Both the position numbers and the translations under genes were made by a program. 64,000 bases of DNA from Azonexus sp. (lineage in GTDB: Bacteria; Pseudomonadota; Gammaproteobacteria; Burkholderiales; Rhodocyclaceae), in NCBI GenBank assembly GCA_030696345.1, contig JAUYSK010000023.1:220517-284516 (forward strand), given 5' to 3'. Each line of letters starts with the position of its first letter. Position 1 is the stretch's first letter. This document shows, one piece after another, positions 8,900 to 19,758 of the stretch. The notes below the pieces were generated by a model that saw only the letters and a program-made list of their open reading frames with translations, had not been told where the DNA came from and searched no databases.

Positions 8900-10451
8900 G
8901 TACGGTGTTTTTTGCTTTTTTCAACATCTCAGGATAGTCGCGCGAAAAATGCAGGCCACGGCTTTCCTTGCGTTGCATGGCACAACGAACGATCAAGTCA
9001 GCAGTCACCACCAGATTACGCAATTCAATCAGATCGTGGTTGACCCGGAAATTGGCGTAGAACTCGTCAATTTCCCGCATCAGCAGCGCAATTCGATGGC
9101 TAGCCCGCTTCAGACGCTTGGTAGTCCGAACAATCCCGACATAGTCCCACATGAAGCGGCGCAGTTCGTCCCAGTTATGTGAGATGACGACATCCTCGTC
9201 GGCGTCGGTAACCCGACTTTCATCCCAGCCGGGCAGGTCAGGCAGCATTTTGGTTTTACCGTCCAGAATGTCGTTGACCGCAGCTTCCGAAAAAACGAGG
9301 CATTCAAGCAGTGAGTTTGAGGCCAGACGGTTAGCCCCGTGCAACCCCGTGCAGGACGCCTCACCGGCGACATAGAGACCTGCCACATCAGTTCGCCCCT
9401 TGAGGTCACTGACAATACCACCGCAGGTGTAATGCGCTGCCGGTACCACAGGTATTGGTTCGGAAGTGATGTCAATGCCGAGTTCAAGGCAGCGAGCATG
9501 AATGTTCGGAAAATGTTCTCTAATGAACGACTCACCTTTATGCGAAATATCGAGATAAACGCAATCCAGGCCACGCTTCTTCATCTCGAAGTCGATGGCA
9601 CGGGCGACGATGTCGCGTGGAGCCAGTTCGGCTCGTTCATCATGTTCAGGCATGAAGCGGGTGCCATCAGGGAGTCTGAGCAGACCACCTTCACCACGCA
9701 CTGCTTCGGAAATCAGGAATGACTTGGCTTGCGGATGGTAAAGGCAGGTCGGGTGAAACTGGATGAATTCCATGTTCGACACCCGGCAACCCGCACGGTA
9801 GGCCATGGCGATGCCATCACCCGTCGAGGTATCCGGATTGGTTGTGTAGAGATATACCTTGCCGGCCCCGCCGGTGGCGATCAGAGTATTCGGTGCACCG
9901 ATGGTTATCACCTCACCGCTGCGGCTGTTCAGCACATAAGCACCAAAACAACGGTTGTCGCCGGTGCCGAGCTTCTCTCCGGTAATGAGATCAATGGCAA
10001 TATGGCTTTCCAGCACCATGATATTGGGATTGGCACGGACTTTTTTGGTCAGTGTGTCCTGCACCGACTGGCCGGTGGCATCGGCAACATGGATGACGCG
10101 GCGGGCACTATGGCCGCCCTCGCGAGTCAGGTGATATCCCGCTTCATCCTTGGTGAATGGCACCCCTTGTTCGATCAGCCAATCAATGGCTTGGCGGCCG
10201 TTTTCAACCACGAAGCGGGTAGCGGCATCATCATTGAGCCAAGCACCAGCAATATGCGTGTCCTGAATGTGCGCCTCAATAGAATCCTTGCTATCCAGGA
10301 CGGCGGCGATGCCTCCCTGAGCCCAGCCGGACGCGGAATCTTCCAGGCTACGCTTACTGATAAGCACGACTCGGCAATGCCTGGCTAGCCTTAAGGCGGC
10401 CGATTGCCCGGCAAGACCACTGCCAATGATAAGCACATCAAATTTTTGCAC
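8874..10451 (-). CDS. nadB: L-aspartate oxidase
   Basis: This FAD enzyme oxidises L-aspartate to iminoaspartate, the first step of NAD synthesis. It has the N-terminal dinucleotide fold [19 protein letters not shown], the [11 protein letters not shown] segment, PAAHYTCGG, and [10 protein letters not shown]. At 525 aa it is full length. It is divergent from rpoE with about 170 bp between them, and convergent with the YgfX-like gene, as in many beta- and gammaproteobacteria. Confidence 0.97.
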   Translation of the reverse strand: MQKFDVLIIGSGLAGQSAALRLARHCRVVLISKRSLEDSASGWAQGGIAAVLDSKDSIEAHIQDTHIAGAWLNDDAATRFVVENGRQAIDWLIEQGVPFTKDEAGYHLTREGGHSARRVIHVADATGQSVQDTLTKKVRANPNIMVLESHIAIDLITGEKLGTGDNRCFGAYVLNSRSGEVITIGAPNTLIATGGAGKVYLYTTNPDTSTGDGIAMAYRAGCRVSNMEFIQFHPTCLYHPQAKSFLISEAVRGEGGLLRLPDGTRFMPEHDERAELAPRDIVARAIDFEMKKRGLDCVYLDISHKGESFIREHFPNIHARCLELGIDITSEPIPVVPAAHYTCGGIVSDLKGRTDVAGLYVAGEASCTGLHGANRLASNSLLECLVFSEAAVNDILDGKTKMLPDLPGWDESRVTDADEDVVISHNWDELRRFMWDYVGIVRTTKRLKRASHRIALLMREIDEFYANFRVNHDLIELRNLVVTADLIVRCAMQRKESRGLHFSRDYPEMLKKAKNTVLKRRPLGR

Positions 10452-10622
10452 GGCTGTTCTCTATTGGGATTATTTTGCGAGAAATATAGCACGTGAGAAA
10501 GCCTTGTTCCCGTTACAGAGTGTCACAATTAAGGATAATTACCTATCCACAGGACAAAAGTTGCTGCGCTATACTGCGTTTCATAAACATACCAATGATT
10601 ACCCCCAGGGAACAATTTAGCC

Positions 10623-11222
10623 ATGAGTGAGCGCGAAATCGATCAGATACTGGTCGAACGGGCGCAAGGCGGAGATAAACGCGCCTTCGACCAGTTGGTG
10701 AGCAAATATCAGCGCAAGCTGGGACGTTTGCTTTCGCGCTTCATTCGCGACCAGGCCGAAGTCGAGGATGTTTCCCAAGAGGCCTTTATCAAAGCCTATC
10801 GTGCCTTGCCGTCATTTCGCGGTGATAGCGCTTTCTATACCTGGCTTTACCGCATTGGCATTAATACCGCCAAAAATTATCTGGTTTCGCAAGGCCGGCG
10901 CGCCCCGACGAGTACTGAATACGATGCTGAAGAGGCTGAAGGCTTCGAAGATGCCAGCCAGTTGCGCGACATCAACACACCGGAAAGCCTGTTGCTGTCA
11001 AAACAGATTGGTCAGACCGTCAACGCTGCTATGGAAGCTTTGCCGGATGAATTGCGCACGGCTATCGTGCTCCGCGAAATTGATGGCATGTCATACGAGG
11101 AAATTGCCGGCATCATGGATTGTCCGATCGGTACCGTGCGTTCCCGTATCTTCAGGGCTCGCGAGGCCGTATCAGCCAAGCTTCGCCCATTACTCGATAC
11201 GGCCCCGGATCGGCGCTGGTAA
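10623..11222 (+). CDS. rpoE: RNA polymerase sigma-E factor (ECF)
   Basis: A 199-aa extracytoplasmic-function sigma factor close to E. coli RpoE: region 2 contains EAFIKAYRALPSFRGDSAFY and TWLYRIGINTAKNYL, and region 4 contains YEEIAGIMDCPIGTVRSRIF. It would direct the envelope stress response. RpoE is normally held by the membrane anti-sigma factor RseA, with RseB as its partner, encoded directly downstream. Here the next gene, rseC, starts 5 bp after the rpoE stop and neither rseA nor rseB is present. I see no convincing -35/-10 pair upstream, although TATACT occurs at 10,570. Confidence 0.95.
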   Translation: MSEREIDQILVERAQGGDKRAFDQLVSKYQRKLGRLLSRFIRDQAEVEDVSQEAFIKAYRALPSFRGDSAFYTWLYRIGINTAKNYLVSQGRRAPTSTEYDAEEAEGFEDASQLRDINTPESLLLSKQIGQTVNAAMEALPDELRTAIVLREIDGMSYEEIAGIMDCPIGTVRSRIFRAREAVSAKLRPLLDTAPDRRW

Positions 11223-11227
11223 AAATC

Positions 11228-11662
11228 ATGCCTGAAGGAACGAGCACTATCCGCGCCATTGTTCGGGCGCTGGAAGGCGAAGATGCCCTGGTTGAGGTTG
11301 AACAGGGTGGTTGCGGCCGTTGCCATGAAGAAGGCGGATGTGGCGGCCAACATTTGACCCAGATGTTCTGTAGCGGGCCAAAAACTTATCGGGTCATCAA
11401 CCACGTTGGCGCAGGCATTGGCGATCGCGTCACCATTGCTGTCGCGGCCGGAAGCGTTCGCCGAACTGCCAATTTGGCCTATGGAGTGCCGTTGACCGCA
11501 ACCATTATCGGCGCAGCCCTTGGTACATCGCTTAACGGCGACCTCGGGGCGATTCTGGGAGCCACTCTCGCACTTGGACTTGCCGTCTTCTATGTTCGTT
11601 TTCGTTCGCAGGACCGCTCTGGAAATTTCGCCGAGCGCCCTTATATCGTTTCTCGTTCCTAG
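11228..11662 (+). CDS. rseC: SoxR-reducing/sigma-E modulating protein RseC (MucC)
   Basis: RseC-family membrane proteins modulate sigma-E and are linked to electron transfer in some bacteria. The protein (144 aa) has the cysteine cluster CGRCHEEGGCGG followed by a later Cys, then two hydrophobic helices (about residues 80-95 and 100-120). The start ATG lies 5 bp after the rpoE stop and mucD follows 23 bp later, which indicates one operon. The normal partners rseA and rseB are absent from the gap. Confidence 0.88.
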   Translation: MPEGTSTIRAIVRALEGEDALVEVEQGGCGRCHEEGGCGGQHLTQMFCSGPKTYRVINHVGAGIGDRVTIAVAAGSVRRTANLAYGVPLTATIIGAALGTSLNGDLGAILGATLALGLAVFYVRFRSQDRSGNFAERPYIVSRS

Positions 11663-11685
11663 CTGAACCAGGAGGTGCGCTGCTC

Positions 11686-13107
11686 ATGAAACGCCTTATT
11701 GCCATTTTTTCCCTTGTTTTTCTCAGTTCGTTGGCGAATGCGCAGATGCGCGGCTTGCCTGATTTCACTGAGCTGGCTGAAAAACAGGGGCCTGCTGTCG
11801 TCAATATCAGTACCACCCAGATGGCCCGTGGTCAAAGTCAGGCGATGCCCTTTCCGTTTGACGAAAACGACCCCGCCTTCGAGTTTTTCAAACGCTTCAT
11901 TCCACGCCCACCCGGCGGCGCGGCTCCGCGCGAATTCGAGAACAAATCACTGGGTTCCGGCTTCATCATCAGTAGCGACGGATACATCCTGACCAATGCG
12001 CACGTCGTTGATGGCGCCGACGAAGTCACTGTCCGCCTGACGGACAAGCGCGAATTCAAGGCCAAAACCATCGGTGCCGACAAGCGAACCGATGTCGCAC
12101 TTATAAAAATCGAAGCTAGCGGCCTGCCTGCAGTAAAGCTGGCTGACACCTCACAATTGAAAGTGGGGGAGTGGGTTGTCGCTATCGGCTCACCTTTCGG
12201 CTTCGACAACTCGGTAACAGCCGGTATCGTTTCTGCCAAGGGGCGCTCGCTGCCGCAGGAAAATTATGTCCCGTTCATCCAGACTGATGTCGCGATAAAT
12301 CCGGGCAACTCCGGTGGGCCACTTTTCAACATGAGAGGCGAAGTGGTTGGTATAAATTCGCAAATTTACAGCCGTAGCGGTGGTTACATGGGGGTTTCAT
12401 TTGCCATTCCCATTGATGTCGCTATGGAAGTGCAAAACCAGTTACGCACCTCAGGCAAGGTTAGTCGTGGCCGGTTGGGCGTTGTCATTCAGGAAGTCAG
12501 CAAGGAACTGGCTGATTCGCTGGGCTTGAGCAAACCGCAGGGAGCAGTAGTTAACGCCGTCGAAAAAGGTGGTCCAGCTGAAAAGGCAGGGCTGGAGGCC
12601 GGCGACGTGATCCTCAAGTTCGATGGAAAGACCATCAACAACTCGGCAGACTTGCCACGCATGGTCGGTGCAACCCGGCCCGGAACCCGCTCAGTAGTTC
12701 AGGTCTGGCGCAAGGGCACAACGCGCGATATCGCCATCACCGTCGGCGAAATGCTCGAAGACAAGCAGGCAAGTGCACGCCCGTCCAAGGGAAGCAAGCC
12801 ACCGGAACAGGCGGCCAATCGCCTGGGCCTGGTCGTTAGCGAGCTCAACGCCGAACAAAAGCGCGAACTAAAAATGAACTCCGGATTGCTTATCGAGGAT
12901 GTGCGAAGTACCGGGGTACGCGCCGATCTTCGTCCAGGTGACATCGTCATTGCAGTCATCAGCAAAGGTGCGACCACTGAAATAAAAACCGTCGACCAGT
13001 TCAACAAGCTACTGGCCCAATTTGAAAAAGGCAGCAATGTCACGCTACTGATCCGGCGTGGCGACATGCAGACCTTTGTCACAATCAAGGGTTTGAATGG
13101 GAATTGA
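11686..13107 (+). CDS. mucD: Do-family periplasmic serine endoprotease (DegP/MucD-like)
   Basis: A periplasmic quality-control protease and chaperone of the HtrA family. A signal peptide (residues 1-20, ending SSLANA) is followed by a trypsin-like domain with His in TNAHVVDGA, Asp in RTDVALIKI and Ser in NPGNSGGPLFN, and then two PDZ domains. At 473 aa it has the DegQ/MucD length. An AGGAGGTG ribosome binding site precedes it. Position after rpoE-rseC matches the mucD arrangement of pseudomonads. Confidence 0.95.
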   Translation: MKRLIAIFSLVFLSSLANAQMRGLPDFTELAEKQGPAVVNISTTQMARGQSQAMPFPFDENDPAFEFFKRFIPRPPGGAAPREFENKSLGSGFIISSDGYILTNAHVVDGADEVTVRLTDKREFKAKTIGADKRTDVALIKIEASGLPAVKLADTSQLKVGEWVVAIGSPFGFDNSVTAGIVSAKGRSLPQENYVPFIQTDVAINPGNSGGPLFNMRGEVVGINSQIYSRSGGYMGVSFAIPIDVAMEVQNQLRTSGKVSRGRLGVVIQEVSKELADSLGLSKPQGAVVNAVEKGGPAEKAGLEAGDVILKFDGKTINNSADLPRMVGATRPGTRSVVQVWRKGTTRDIAITVGEMLEDKQASARPSKGSKPPEQAANRLGLVVSELNAEQKRELKMNSGLLIEDVRSTGVRADLRPGDIVIAVISKGATTEIKTVDQFNKLLAQFEKGSNVTLLIRRGDMQTFVTIKGLNGN

Positions 13108-13342
13108 GCTGACTTTGTTGAGCCGTAGCTATTGTCACCTTTGTCATGACATGGAGGTAGCTCTGGCGCCATTGGCTGATGAGTTCGGGGCGATTGTAAA
13201 GGTGTTGGATGTCGATGCCGACCCCGTTCTCGAAGCAAAATACGACGAACTGGTCCCGGTATTGCTGCATGAAGAAACCGAGCTTTGCCATTACTTCCTT
13301 GACGAGACCAAAATCCGTGAATATTTGGTCAAAATCCGCTAA
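13097..13342 (+). CDS. Glutaredoxin-like thioredoxin-fold protein
   Basis: An 81-aa protein with the redox motif C13-H-L-C16 after a beta strand (ELTLLSRSYCHLC) and a cis-Pro-like VPVLL segment, as in the glutaredoxin family (DUF836-like). The start overlaps the last 11 nt of mucD, so the two are co-translated. A role in reducing a specific protein is likely, but the partner is unknown. Confidence 0.8.
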   Translation: MGIELTLLSRSYCHLCHDMEVALAPLADEFGAIVKVLDVDADPVLEAKYDELVPVLLHEETELCHYFLDETKIREYLVKIR

Positions 13343-13367
13343 AATTCAGGGTCTTCTGAACAGGGAA

Positions 13368-13392
13368 GGGCGCCGTGAAAGCGCCCTTTTTT
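13368..13392 (+). terminator. Rho-independent terminator upstream of lepA
   Basis: Stem GGGCGC/GCGCCC with a 7-nt loop is followed directly by TTTTTT. It ends the rpoE-rseC-mucD-glutaredoxin unit 11 bp before the lepA start codon. Confidence 0.8.
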
Positions 13393-13402
13393 ACTAGCAT
13401 CA

Positions 13403-15193
13403 ATGGATCACATACGTAATTTTTCGATTATCGCCCACATCGACCATGGCAAATCAACGCTGGCCGATCGCATCATCCACCTCTGTGGCGGTCTTTCTGA
13501 CCGTGAAATGGAAGCGCAGGTGCTCGACTCGATGGATATCGAGCGCGAGCGCGGCATTACCATCAAGGCGCAGACAGCTTCCCTGCAGTACAAGGGGCGC
13601 GATGGCAATATCTACAACCTGAACCTGATTGACACGCCGGGACACGTAGACTTTTCTTACGAAGTATCCCGTTCGCTGTCGGCTTGTGAAGGCGCATTGC
13701 TGGTGGTTGATGCCTCGCAAGGTGTTGAAGCGCAGACGGTGGCCAACTGTTATACGGCGATCGAGTTGAATGTCGAAGTGGTGCCGGTGTTGAACAAGAT
13801 CGACTTGCCGTCGGCCGATCCGGACAACGCCCGGCAGGAAATCGAGGATGTAATCGGTATCGATGCTACTGAGGCTGTGCTGTGCTCGGCCAAGACGGGG
13901 TTCGGTGTTGAAGATGTTCTCGAAGCGGTGATCGCACGCGTACCAGCGCCCAAGGGTGATCCGGATGCGCCACTGAAAGCCTTGATCATCGACTCCTGGT
14001 TCGACAACTATGTCGGCGTTGTCATGCTGGTGCGGGTCATTGATGGCGTGTTGCGGCCGAAGGACAAATTGTTGTTCATGGCAACCGGCGCACTTCAGTT
14101 GTGCGAACAAGTCGGAGTCTTTTCGCCAAAGTCAGTACCGCGAGATGCGCTGCGGGCTGGAGAAGTCGGCTTTGTCATTTCCGGCATCAAGGAACTCAAA
14201 GCGGCGAAGGTCGGCGATACCATTACTACGGTAGACCGCAAAGCCACTGCCGCTTTGCCCGGCTTCAAGGAAATCAAGCCGCAGGTGTTCGCCGGACTTT
14301 ATCCTATCGAGTCCAATCAGTACGACTCGCTGCGTGAATCACTGGAAAAGCTCAAGCTCAATGATGCATCGTTGCAATACGAACCGGAAGTCTCGCAGGC
14401 TCTGGGTTTCGGCTTCCGTTGCGGGTTCCTTGGCTTGTTGCACATGGAAATCGTGCAGGAACGTCTGGAACGTGAATTTGATCAGGATCTGATTACAACA
14501 GCACCGACTGTCGTCTATGAAGTTGTGATGCGTGACGGTTCGCTGATCCAGATTGAAAATCCCGCCAAACTGCCGGAACTCAGCAAGGTTGAGGAAATTC
14601 GCGAGCCGATCATTACCGCGACGATTTTCGTGCCCCAGGATTTCCTCGGGAATGTCATCACGCTTTGTAACCAGAAACGGGGCAATCAGGTCGATATGCA
14701 TTACCACGGCCGCCAGGTAAAACTGGTCTATGAAATGCCGATGGCCGAAGTCGTGATGGACTTTTTTGACAAGCTCAAGTCTTGCTCCAAGGGCTATGCC
14801 TCGCTTGACTATGATTTCAAGGAGTACCGTCCAGCCGATGTGGTCAAGCTGGATGTCCTGATAAACAGTGAGAAGGTCGATGCCTTGTCGTTGATCGTGC
14901 ATCGGGCAAACTCCGCATATCGTGGCCGTGAATTGGCCTCCAAGATGCGCGAACTGATCCCCCGTCAGATGTACGACGTCGCGATTCAGGCCGCTATCGG
15001 TTCGCACATCATCGCCCGTGAAAACGTCAAGGCCATGCGCAAGGACGTGCTGGCCAAGTGCTACGGTGGTGACATTTCCCGCAAGAAGAAACTGCTGGAA
15101 AAGCAGAAGGCCGGCAAGAAGCGGATGAAGCAGGTGGGCAGTGTTGAAATCCCGCAAGAAGCTTTCTTGGCCGTTCTGCGCGTCGATAACTGA
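13403..15193 (+). CDS. lepA: Elongation factor 4 (LepA)
   Basis: LepA is a ribosome-associated translational GTPase related to EF-G. It shows the P-loop [13 protein letters not shown], the switch motif [16 protein letters not shown] and NKIDLPSA, followed by the LepA-specific C-terminal domain ending in a Lys-rich stretch. At 596 aa it is full length. It starts the conserved group lepA-lepB-(DUF4845)-rnc-era-recO-pdxJ-acpS. Confidence 0.99.
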   Translation: MDHIRNFSIIAHIDHGKSTLADRIIHLCGGLSDREMEAQVLDSMDIERERGITIKAQTASLQYKGRDGNIYNLNLIDTPGHVDFSYEVSRSLSACEGALLVVDASQGVEAQTVANCYTAIELNVEVVPVLNKIDLPSADPDNARQEIEDVIGIDATEAVLCSAKTGFGVEDVLEAVIARVPAPKGDPDAPLKALIIDSWFDNYVGVVMLVRVIDGVLRPKDKLLFMATGALQLCEQVGVFSPKSVPRDALRAGEVGFVISGIKELKAAKVGDTITTVDRKATAALPGFKEIKPQVFAGLYPIESNQYDSLRESLEKLKLNDASLQYEPEVSQALGFGFRCGFLGLLHMEIVQERLEREFDQDLITTAPTVVYEVVMRDGSLIQIENPAKLPELSKVEEIREPIITATIFVPQDFLGNVITLCNQKRGNQVDMHYHGRQVKLVYEMPMAEVVMDFFDKLKSCSKGYASLDYDFKEYRPADVVKLDVLINSEKVDALSLIVHRANSAYRGRELASKMRELIPRQMYDVAIQAAIGSHIIARENVKAMRKDVLAKCYGGDISRKKKLLEKQKAGKKRMKQVGSVEIPQEAFLAVLRVDN

Positions 15194-15201
15194 GAGTAGC
15201 G

Positions 15202-15990
15202 ATGAACTTTGCTTTAATCCTTTTTGTTCTGTTGGTGGTGACAGGCGCTCTTTACGCGGTCGACATCCTGAAATTCCGGAAATTGCGTGCCAAGAATGGT
15301 CCGGAACCACTCTGGGTGGAATGGGGCGCCAGCTTTTTCCCGGTTATCCTGATTGTGTTTGTGCTGCGTTCATTCCTGTTCGAACCGTTCAAAATCCCCT
15401 CTGGTTCAATGATTCCGACGCTACTGGTCGGTGACTTCATCTTGGTGAATAAATTCACCTATGGCATTCGTCTGCCGGTCATCAACAAGAAGATCATCAG
15501 CCTCAATGATCCGCAGCGCGGTGATGTCATGGTTTTTCGTTACCCGGAAGACCCGTCTCTCGACTACATCAAACGCGTTGTCGGCATTCCAGGCGATACG
15601 GTGGCCTATCAGAACAAGCGGCTAACGATCAACGGTCAGGACGTTGAAATGACCAAGACCGCCGATTTTCTGCATCCCGAGCGGCTCTATTACTCCGAGC
15701 AATACCAGGCCAAGATGGGAAATGTTGAACATCGACTGCTCAACGATACCGATGCGCCTGCCTTTGTGCCCGATGCAGGGCGCTTTCCACATCGCGAAAA
15801 TTGCATTTACAATGCCGCTGGCGTCACCTGCAAGGTGCCGGCCGGCCATTATTTCATGATGGGCGACAACCGTGACAACAGCCGGGACAGTCGGGCCTGG
15901 GGCTTCGTGCCGGAAGCGAATATTGTCGGCAAGGCTTTCTTCATCTGGCTGAATTTTAGTGATCTCGGCCGGATTGGCTCGTTCAAGTAA
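15202..15990 (+). CDS. lepB: Signal peptidase I
   Basis: LepB removes signal peptides from exported proteins at the outer face of the inner membrane. It has one N-terminal membrane helix (residues 2-20) and a second at about 45-57. The catalytic dyad is Ser69 in IPSGSMIPTL and Lys124 in DYIKRVVG, and the GDNRDNSRDSR box is present. At 262 aa it is slightly shorter than the E. coli enzyme. Confidence 0.98.
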   Translation: MNFALILFVLLVVTGALYAVDILKFRKLRAKNGPEPLWVEWGASFFPVILIVFVLRSFLFEPFKIPSGSMIPTLLVGDFILVNKFTYGIRLPVINKKIISLNDPQRGDVMVFRYPEDPSLDYIKRVVGIPGDTVAYQNKRLTINGQDVEMTKTADFLHPERLYYSEQYQAKMGNVEHRLLNDTDAPAFVPDAGRFPHRENCIYNAAGVTCKVPAGHYFMMGDNRDNSRDSRAWGFVPEANIVGKAFFIWLNFSDLGRIGSFK

Positions 15991-16000
15991 GGGGGAAACG

Positions 16001-16354
16001 ATGAAATATCAACGCGGCGTAGCACTCTCTGGTTTGATCTTCTGGGGCGTTGTCTTCATTCTTGTCGCTGTACTTGGCATGAAGGTGACACCGAGTGCCA
16101 TTGAATATTCCAAAATCCTGAAAGACATCAAGGCAACGGCGGCCAAAATGGGCCCCGAATCAACGGTCGCTGATGTGCGCAATACTTTCGACAGATTCGC
16201 AGAAATTGATTATCTGGAGTTTTCTTCAAAAGAACTGGATATCTCCAAGGATAACGGCAAGATCGTCATTTCCTTTGCCTATGAGAAGCGTATTCCCCTG
16301 TTCTGGAATGTCAGCCTGCTAATTGACTACAGCGGGACTACCGCTGGGCAATAA
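16001..16354 (+). CDS. DUF4845 membrane-anchored protein
   Basis: A 117-aa protein with an N-terminal hydrophobic helix (ALSGLIFWGVVFILVAVLG) followed by a small soluble domain. Genes of the DUF4845 family occupy this slot between lepB and rnc in many beta- and gammaproteobacteria, and their function is not known. The ATG at 16,001 follows GGGGGA. A longer frame starting inside lepB is unlikely. Confidence 0.8.
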   Translation: MKYQRGVALSGLIFWGVVFILVAVLGMKVTPSAIEYSKILKDIKATAAKMGPESTVADVRNTFDRFAEIDYLEFSSKELDISKDNGKIVISFAYEKRIPLFWNVSLLIDYSGTTAGQ

Positions 16355-16357
16355 GGC

Positions 16358-17026
16358 ATGACTGCACAGGCGGTTGCCAAGCAACTCGGCCATTGTTTTT
16401 CTGATCAGAATCTACTCCGGACGGCGCTGACGCATCGGAGTTTTGGTACGCCCAATAATGAGCGCCTTGAATTCCTTGGCGATGGCGTACTTGACTGTGT
16501 TATCGCCGCGGTATTGTTTGATCGTTTTCCGGAATTACCCGAGGGTGATCTTTCCCGTCTGCGCGCCAATCTGGTTCGTCAAGACACCTTGCACAGCCTT
16601 GCTCTTGGTCTGAACATCGGTGAATGCCTGAGCCTGGGTGAGGGCGAATTGAAGAGTGGCGGTGCACAACGCCCCTCCATATTGGCGGATGCCCTTGAGG
16701 CCCTGTTTGGTGCGATCTATCTGGATGGCGGTTTTGAAGCTGCGCATATCGTCTTAGTCAATCTGTACATGCCGCTGCTTGACAAGCTCAAACCCGGTCA
16801 AGTACAGAAAGATCCAAAAACCAGCTTGCAGGAATGGCTACAGGGGCGGAAAAAACCACTCCCGCGCTACCTGCTGCTTGAAGCTACGGGTGCCGCTCAT
16901 GAGCAGCGCTTTGAGGTGGCCTGCGAAATTGAAAACCCACCCCTGCGTACAATTGGCCAAGGTTCAAGCCGCCGAATTGCTGAACAGGTTGCTGCTGATA
17001 AGGCATTGAAAGAATTGAAGGCATGA
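16358..17026 (+). CDS. rnc: Ribonuclease III
   Basis: RNase III cleaves double-stranded RNA in rRNA and mRNA processing. The catalytic box [13 protein letters not shown] and the second acidic cluster [14 protein letters not shown] are present, followed by the C-terminal dsRNA-binding domain (about residues 150-222, ending [14 protein letters not shown]). At 222 aa it is normal. The era start codon overlaps its stop (ATGA). Confidence 0.98.
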   Translation: MTAQAVAKQLGHCFSDQNLLRTALTHRSFGTPNNERLEFLGDGVLDCVIAAVLFDRFPELPEGDLSRLRANLVRQDTLHSLALGLNIGECLSLGEGELKSGGAQRPSILADALEALFGAIYLDGGFEAAHIVLVNLYMPLLDKLKPGQVQKDPKTSLQEWLQGRKKPLPRYLLLEATGAAHEQRFEVACEIENPPLRTIGQGSSRRIAEQVAADKALKELKA

Positions 17027-17907
17027 AAAAAATACGCTCTGGTTACATTGCAATCGTCGGGCGCCCGAATGTCGGGAAGTCGACCCTGCTGAACCGACTG
17101 GTCGGGGAAAAAATCAGCATCGTCTCGCGCAAGGCGCAAACGACCCGGCACCGGATCACCGGTATTGTCACTACCGATGAATCTCAATTCGTCTTCGTCG
17201 ATACACCTGGTTTTCAGACCAAGCATGCGAATGCCCTTAACCGGGCGATGAATCGTGGTGTTACGCAAACACTGAGTGATGTTGATCTGGTTCTGTTTGT
17301 GATTGAAGCCGGACGCTACGATGCCAAGGATCAGGCCGTCGTCAGACTGTTGCCGAAGGATCGCCCGGTCATTCTGGTGGTGAACAAGACCGATCAGTTC
17401 AAGGACCGAAATGCCCTGTTGCCTTTCCTGGCTCAAGTCGCTGGGGACCATGATTACACGGCCGTTGTCCCGATCAGCGCGTCCAAGGGACGGCAGACCG
17501 CTGATCTACTTTCCGAAGCTCGCAAGCATCTGCCCAACGAGGGCTTGATGTTCCCGGAAGATGACCTGACGGACAAAAGCGAGCGTTTTCTGGCTGCAGA
17601 ATATATTCGGGAAAAGGTATTCCGCTTGCTTGGGGATGAATTGCCCTATGCCACGACAGTTGAAATCGAAAAATTCGAGGTCGAAGGGAATCTGCGTCGG
17701 ATTTTCGCCGCCATCGTCGTTGATCGTGAGGGACATAAAGCCATCGTCATCGGAAAAGGTGGCGAGTTGCTCAAGCGTATCGCCAGCGAGGCGCGTCAGG
17801 ACATGGAGCGGCTGTTCGACGGCAAGGTCTATCTCGAAGTCTGGGTCAAGGTCAAATCCGGCTGGAATGATGACGAACGTTTGCTGAAGAGCCTCGGCTA
17901 CGAATGA
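17023..17907 (+). CDS. era: GTPase Era
   Basis: Era is a GTPase that helps assemble the 30S subunit by binding the 3' end of 16S rRNA. The GTP motifs [17 protein letters not shown] and NKTDQ are followed by a C-terminal KH domain ([17 protein letters not shown]). At 294 aa it is full length and overlaps both rnc and recO by 4 nt. Confidence 0.98.
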   Translation: MKKIRSGYIAIVGRPNVGKSTLLNRLVGEKISIVSRKAQTTRHRITGIVTTDESQFVFVDTPGFQTKHANALNRAMNRGVTQTLSDVDLVLFVIEAGRYDAKDQAVVRLLPKDRPVILVVNKTDQFKDRNALLPFLAQVAGDHDYTAVVPISASKGRQTADLLSEARKHLPNEGLMFPEDDLTDKSERFLAAEYIREKVFRLLGDELPYATTVEIEKFEVEGNLRRIFAAIVVDREGHKAIVIGKGGELLKRIASEARQDMERLFDGKVYLEVWVKVKSGWNDDERLLKSLGYE

Positions 17908-18632
17908 ATCTGCGTAGTAAAGTCGATGGCCAGCCGGCCTACGTCTTGCACACCTACCCGTTCAGGGAAACCAGTCTTATTGTTGAAGTTTTTTCCCGTG
18001 ATTTCGGGCGAATGGCACTGTTGGCCCGCGGTGCGCGTCGCCCGCGTTCAGCGATTCGTGGCTTGTTGATGGCCTTTCAGCCGCTGGAACTGGGCTGGGC
18101 AGGCAAAGGTGAAGTGCTGACATTGATGAAGGCCGAATGGCTCGGTGGACAGCCCTTGCTGGCAGGTGAAGCCCTGTTCTGTGGCTACTACCTGAATGAA
18201 CTCCTGATGCATCTGCTACCGCGCGAAGACGCCCATGAGAAGCTTTTCGCTCGCTACGCCGAGATGTTGGTGAGCCTGGCATCAGCTCCAGGCGGCAAGG
18301 TCCGGGAGGCTGACCTGCGCAGCTTTGAGAAGTCCATGTTGCAAGAACTTGGATATGGTTTGACGCTGAACCACGACAGTGAAGGCGCCCACATCCTTCC
18401 GGAAGCCCATTACACCTATCGCATGGAGCAGGGCCCAGTTCGACTGGCACATGCCGAAGGTGCATCCCAGGTCGTCGCAGGCCAGACCTTGATCGACCTT
18501 GAGGCAGAAGACTTTTCCGACCCGCGTTCGCGCATGGAGTCGAAACAACTGATGCGGACTTTGATGGCTTATTATTTGGCCGGCAAGGAATTGGAAACAC
18601 GCAAGATATTCAAGGAGTTGCAAGACCTATGA
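17904..18632 (+). CDS. recO: DNA repair protein RecO
   Basis: RecO loads RecA on SSB-coated DNA together with RecR. The N-terminal OB-fold pattern [21 protein letters not shown] is typical, with GARRPRS and later a helical domain. The 242-aa length is usual. It overlaps era and pdxJ by 4 nt each, which places it inside one long operon. Confidence 0.95.
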   Translation: MNLRSKVDGQPAYVLHTYPFRETSLIVEVFSRDFGRMALLARGARRPRSAIRGLLMAFQPLELGWAGKGEVLTLMKAEWLGGQPLLAGEALFCGYYLNELLMHLLPREDAHEKLFARYAEMLVSLASAPGGKVREADLRSFEKSMLQELGYGLTLNHDSEGAHILPEAHYTYRMEQGPVRLAHAEGASQVVAGQTLIDLEAEDFSDPRSRMESKQLMRTLMAYYLAGKELETRKIFKELQDL

Positions 18633-19384
18633 TCGAACTTGGCGTCAACATTGACCATATCGCCACGCTCCGGCAGGCACGTCGCACTTACGAACCGGAT
18701 CCAGTCTGGGGTGCAGTCGAAGCCCACCTCGGTGGCGCCGATGGCATCACCGTCCACCTGCGCGAAGATCGTCGGCACATTCAGGATGCCGATGTACGCC
18801 GTTTGCGCGACCTCACGCAGGTCAAGCTCAATCTGGAAATGGCAGCAACTGATGAAATGGTCCAGATCGCCTGTAATTTGAAGCCGGAAATGGCCATGCT
18901 GGTGCCTGAAGGCAGGCATGAGGTGACCACCGAAGGCGGCCTCGATGTCCTTGCTCAGGAGGCCAGATTGAAGACGGTAATTTCCCGTCTGGCTGACGCT
19001 GGCATCGTAACTAGCGTCTTTATCGATGCCGAACTGCCACAAATCGAAGCCGCCGCACGCATCGGTGCCAGTGTCTGCGAAATCCATACTGGTCCTTATG
19101 CCCATGCTTTTCACGCGCGTGGCCGGGACGCCGAAGCGCCAGCGGTGATCGCTGAGCTGGATAATATTCGTCAAGCTGGCCAGCTCGTTCGAAAATTGGG
19201 GATGCGCTTCAATGCCGGTCATGCGCTCAATTATTACAACGTTCAGCCGGTTGCCCGGCTGGCTTGCGTGCGTGAACTGCATATTGGTCACGCCATCATC
19301 AGCCGTTCGATATTTGTCGGCCTGCGTGAGGCGGTCCGCGAAATGAAACAATTGATGCGCGAAGCCGCCGAGCGGGGCGAATGA
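18629..19384 (+). CDS. pdxJ: Pyridoxine 5'-phosphate synthase
   Basis: PdxJ condenses 3-amino-2-oxopropyl phosphate with deoxyxylulose 5-phosphate in vitamin B6 synthesis. Signatures are [36 protein letters not shown] and [10 protein letters not shown]. The protein is 251 aa. It overlaps the flanking genes recO and acpS by 4 nt each. Confidence 0.98.
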   Translation: MIELGVNIDHIATLRQARRTYEPDPVWGAVEAHLGGADGITVHLREDRRHIQDADVRRLRDLTQVKLNLEMAATDEMVQIACNLKPEMAMLVPEGRHEVTTEGGLDVLAQEARLKTVISRLADAGIVTSVFIDAELPQIEAAARIGASVCEIHTGPYAHAFHARGRDAEAPAVIAELDNIRQAGQLVRKLGMRFNAGHALNYYNVQPVARLACVRELHIGHAIISRSIFVGLREAVREMKQLMREAAERGE

Positions 19385-19758
19385 TTTACGGTATCGGCAC
19401 TGACATTGTTGCCGTAAAGCGCCTGCAGGGGATGTGGGAGCGCCATGGCGACAGGGTGCTGGAGAAAATTCTGGCCCCCCAGGAAATTACCGAATTCGCC
19501 CGTGCCACCGACAAAGGGCGCTTTCTAGCCAAGCGCTTTGCGGCCAAGGAAGCCTTCAGCAAGGCGCTGGGTACCGGTGTTCGGCCACCAGCCGTCTTGC
19601 CGGCCATAGCCGTCAGCCATGACGAGTTGGGCAAGCCAGTATTTGACTTCTGCGGTGGACTGGCCGAAATGATCGAAAACCAGGGCCTCAAGGCTCATCT
19701 TTCCCTGAGCGATGAAACCGACTACGCCATCGCCTACGTCATTCTGGAGCGCGCATGA
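19381..19758 (+). CDS. acpS: Holo-ACP synthase
   Basis: AcpS transfers 4'-phosphopantetheine from CoA to the serine of ACP (encoded at 6,896). It begins [13 protein letters not shown], with the Mg-binding Asp, and has [18 protein letters not shown] with the catalytic-site Glu. The 125-aa length is standard for a group I enzyme. Confidence 0.97.
   Translation: MIYGIGTDIVAVKRLQGMWERHGDRVLEKILAPQEITEFARATDKGRFLAKRFAAKEAFSKALGTGVRPPAVLPAIAVSHDELGKPVFDFCGGLAEMIENQGLKAHLSLSDETDYAIAYVILERA

Noticed and set aside
10452..10622. Promoter of rpoE with TATACT at 10,570
   Set aside because: No acceptable -35 hexamer at 16-18 bp and no clear sigma-E type GGAACTT/TCTGA pair, so no call was made.
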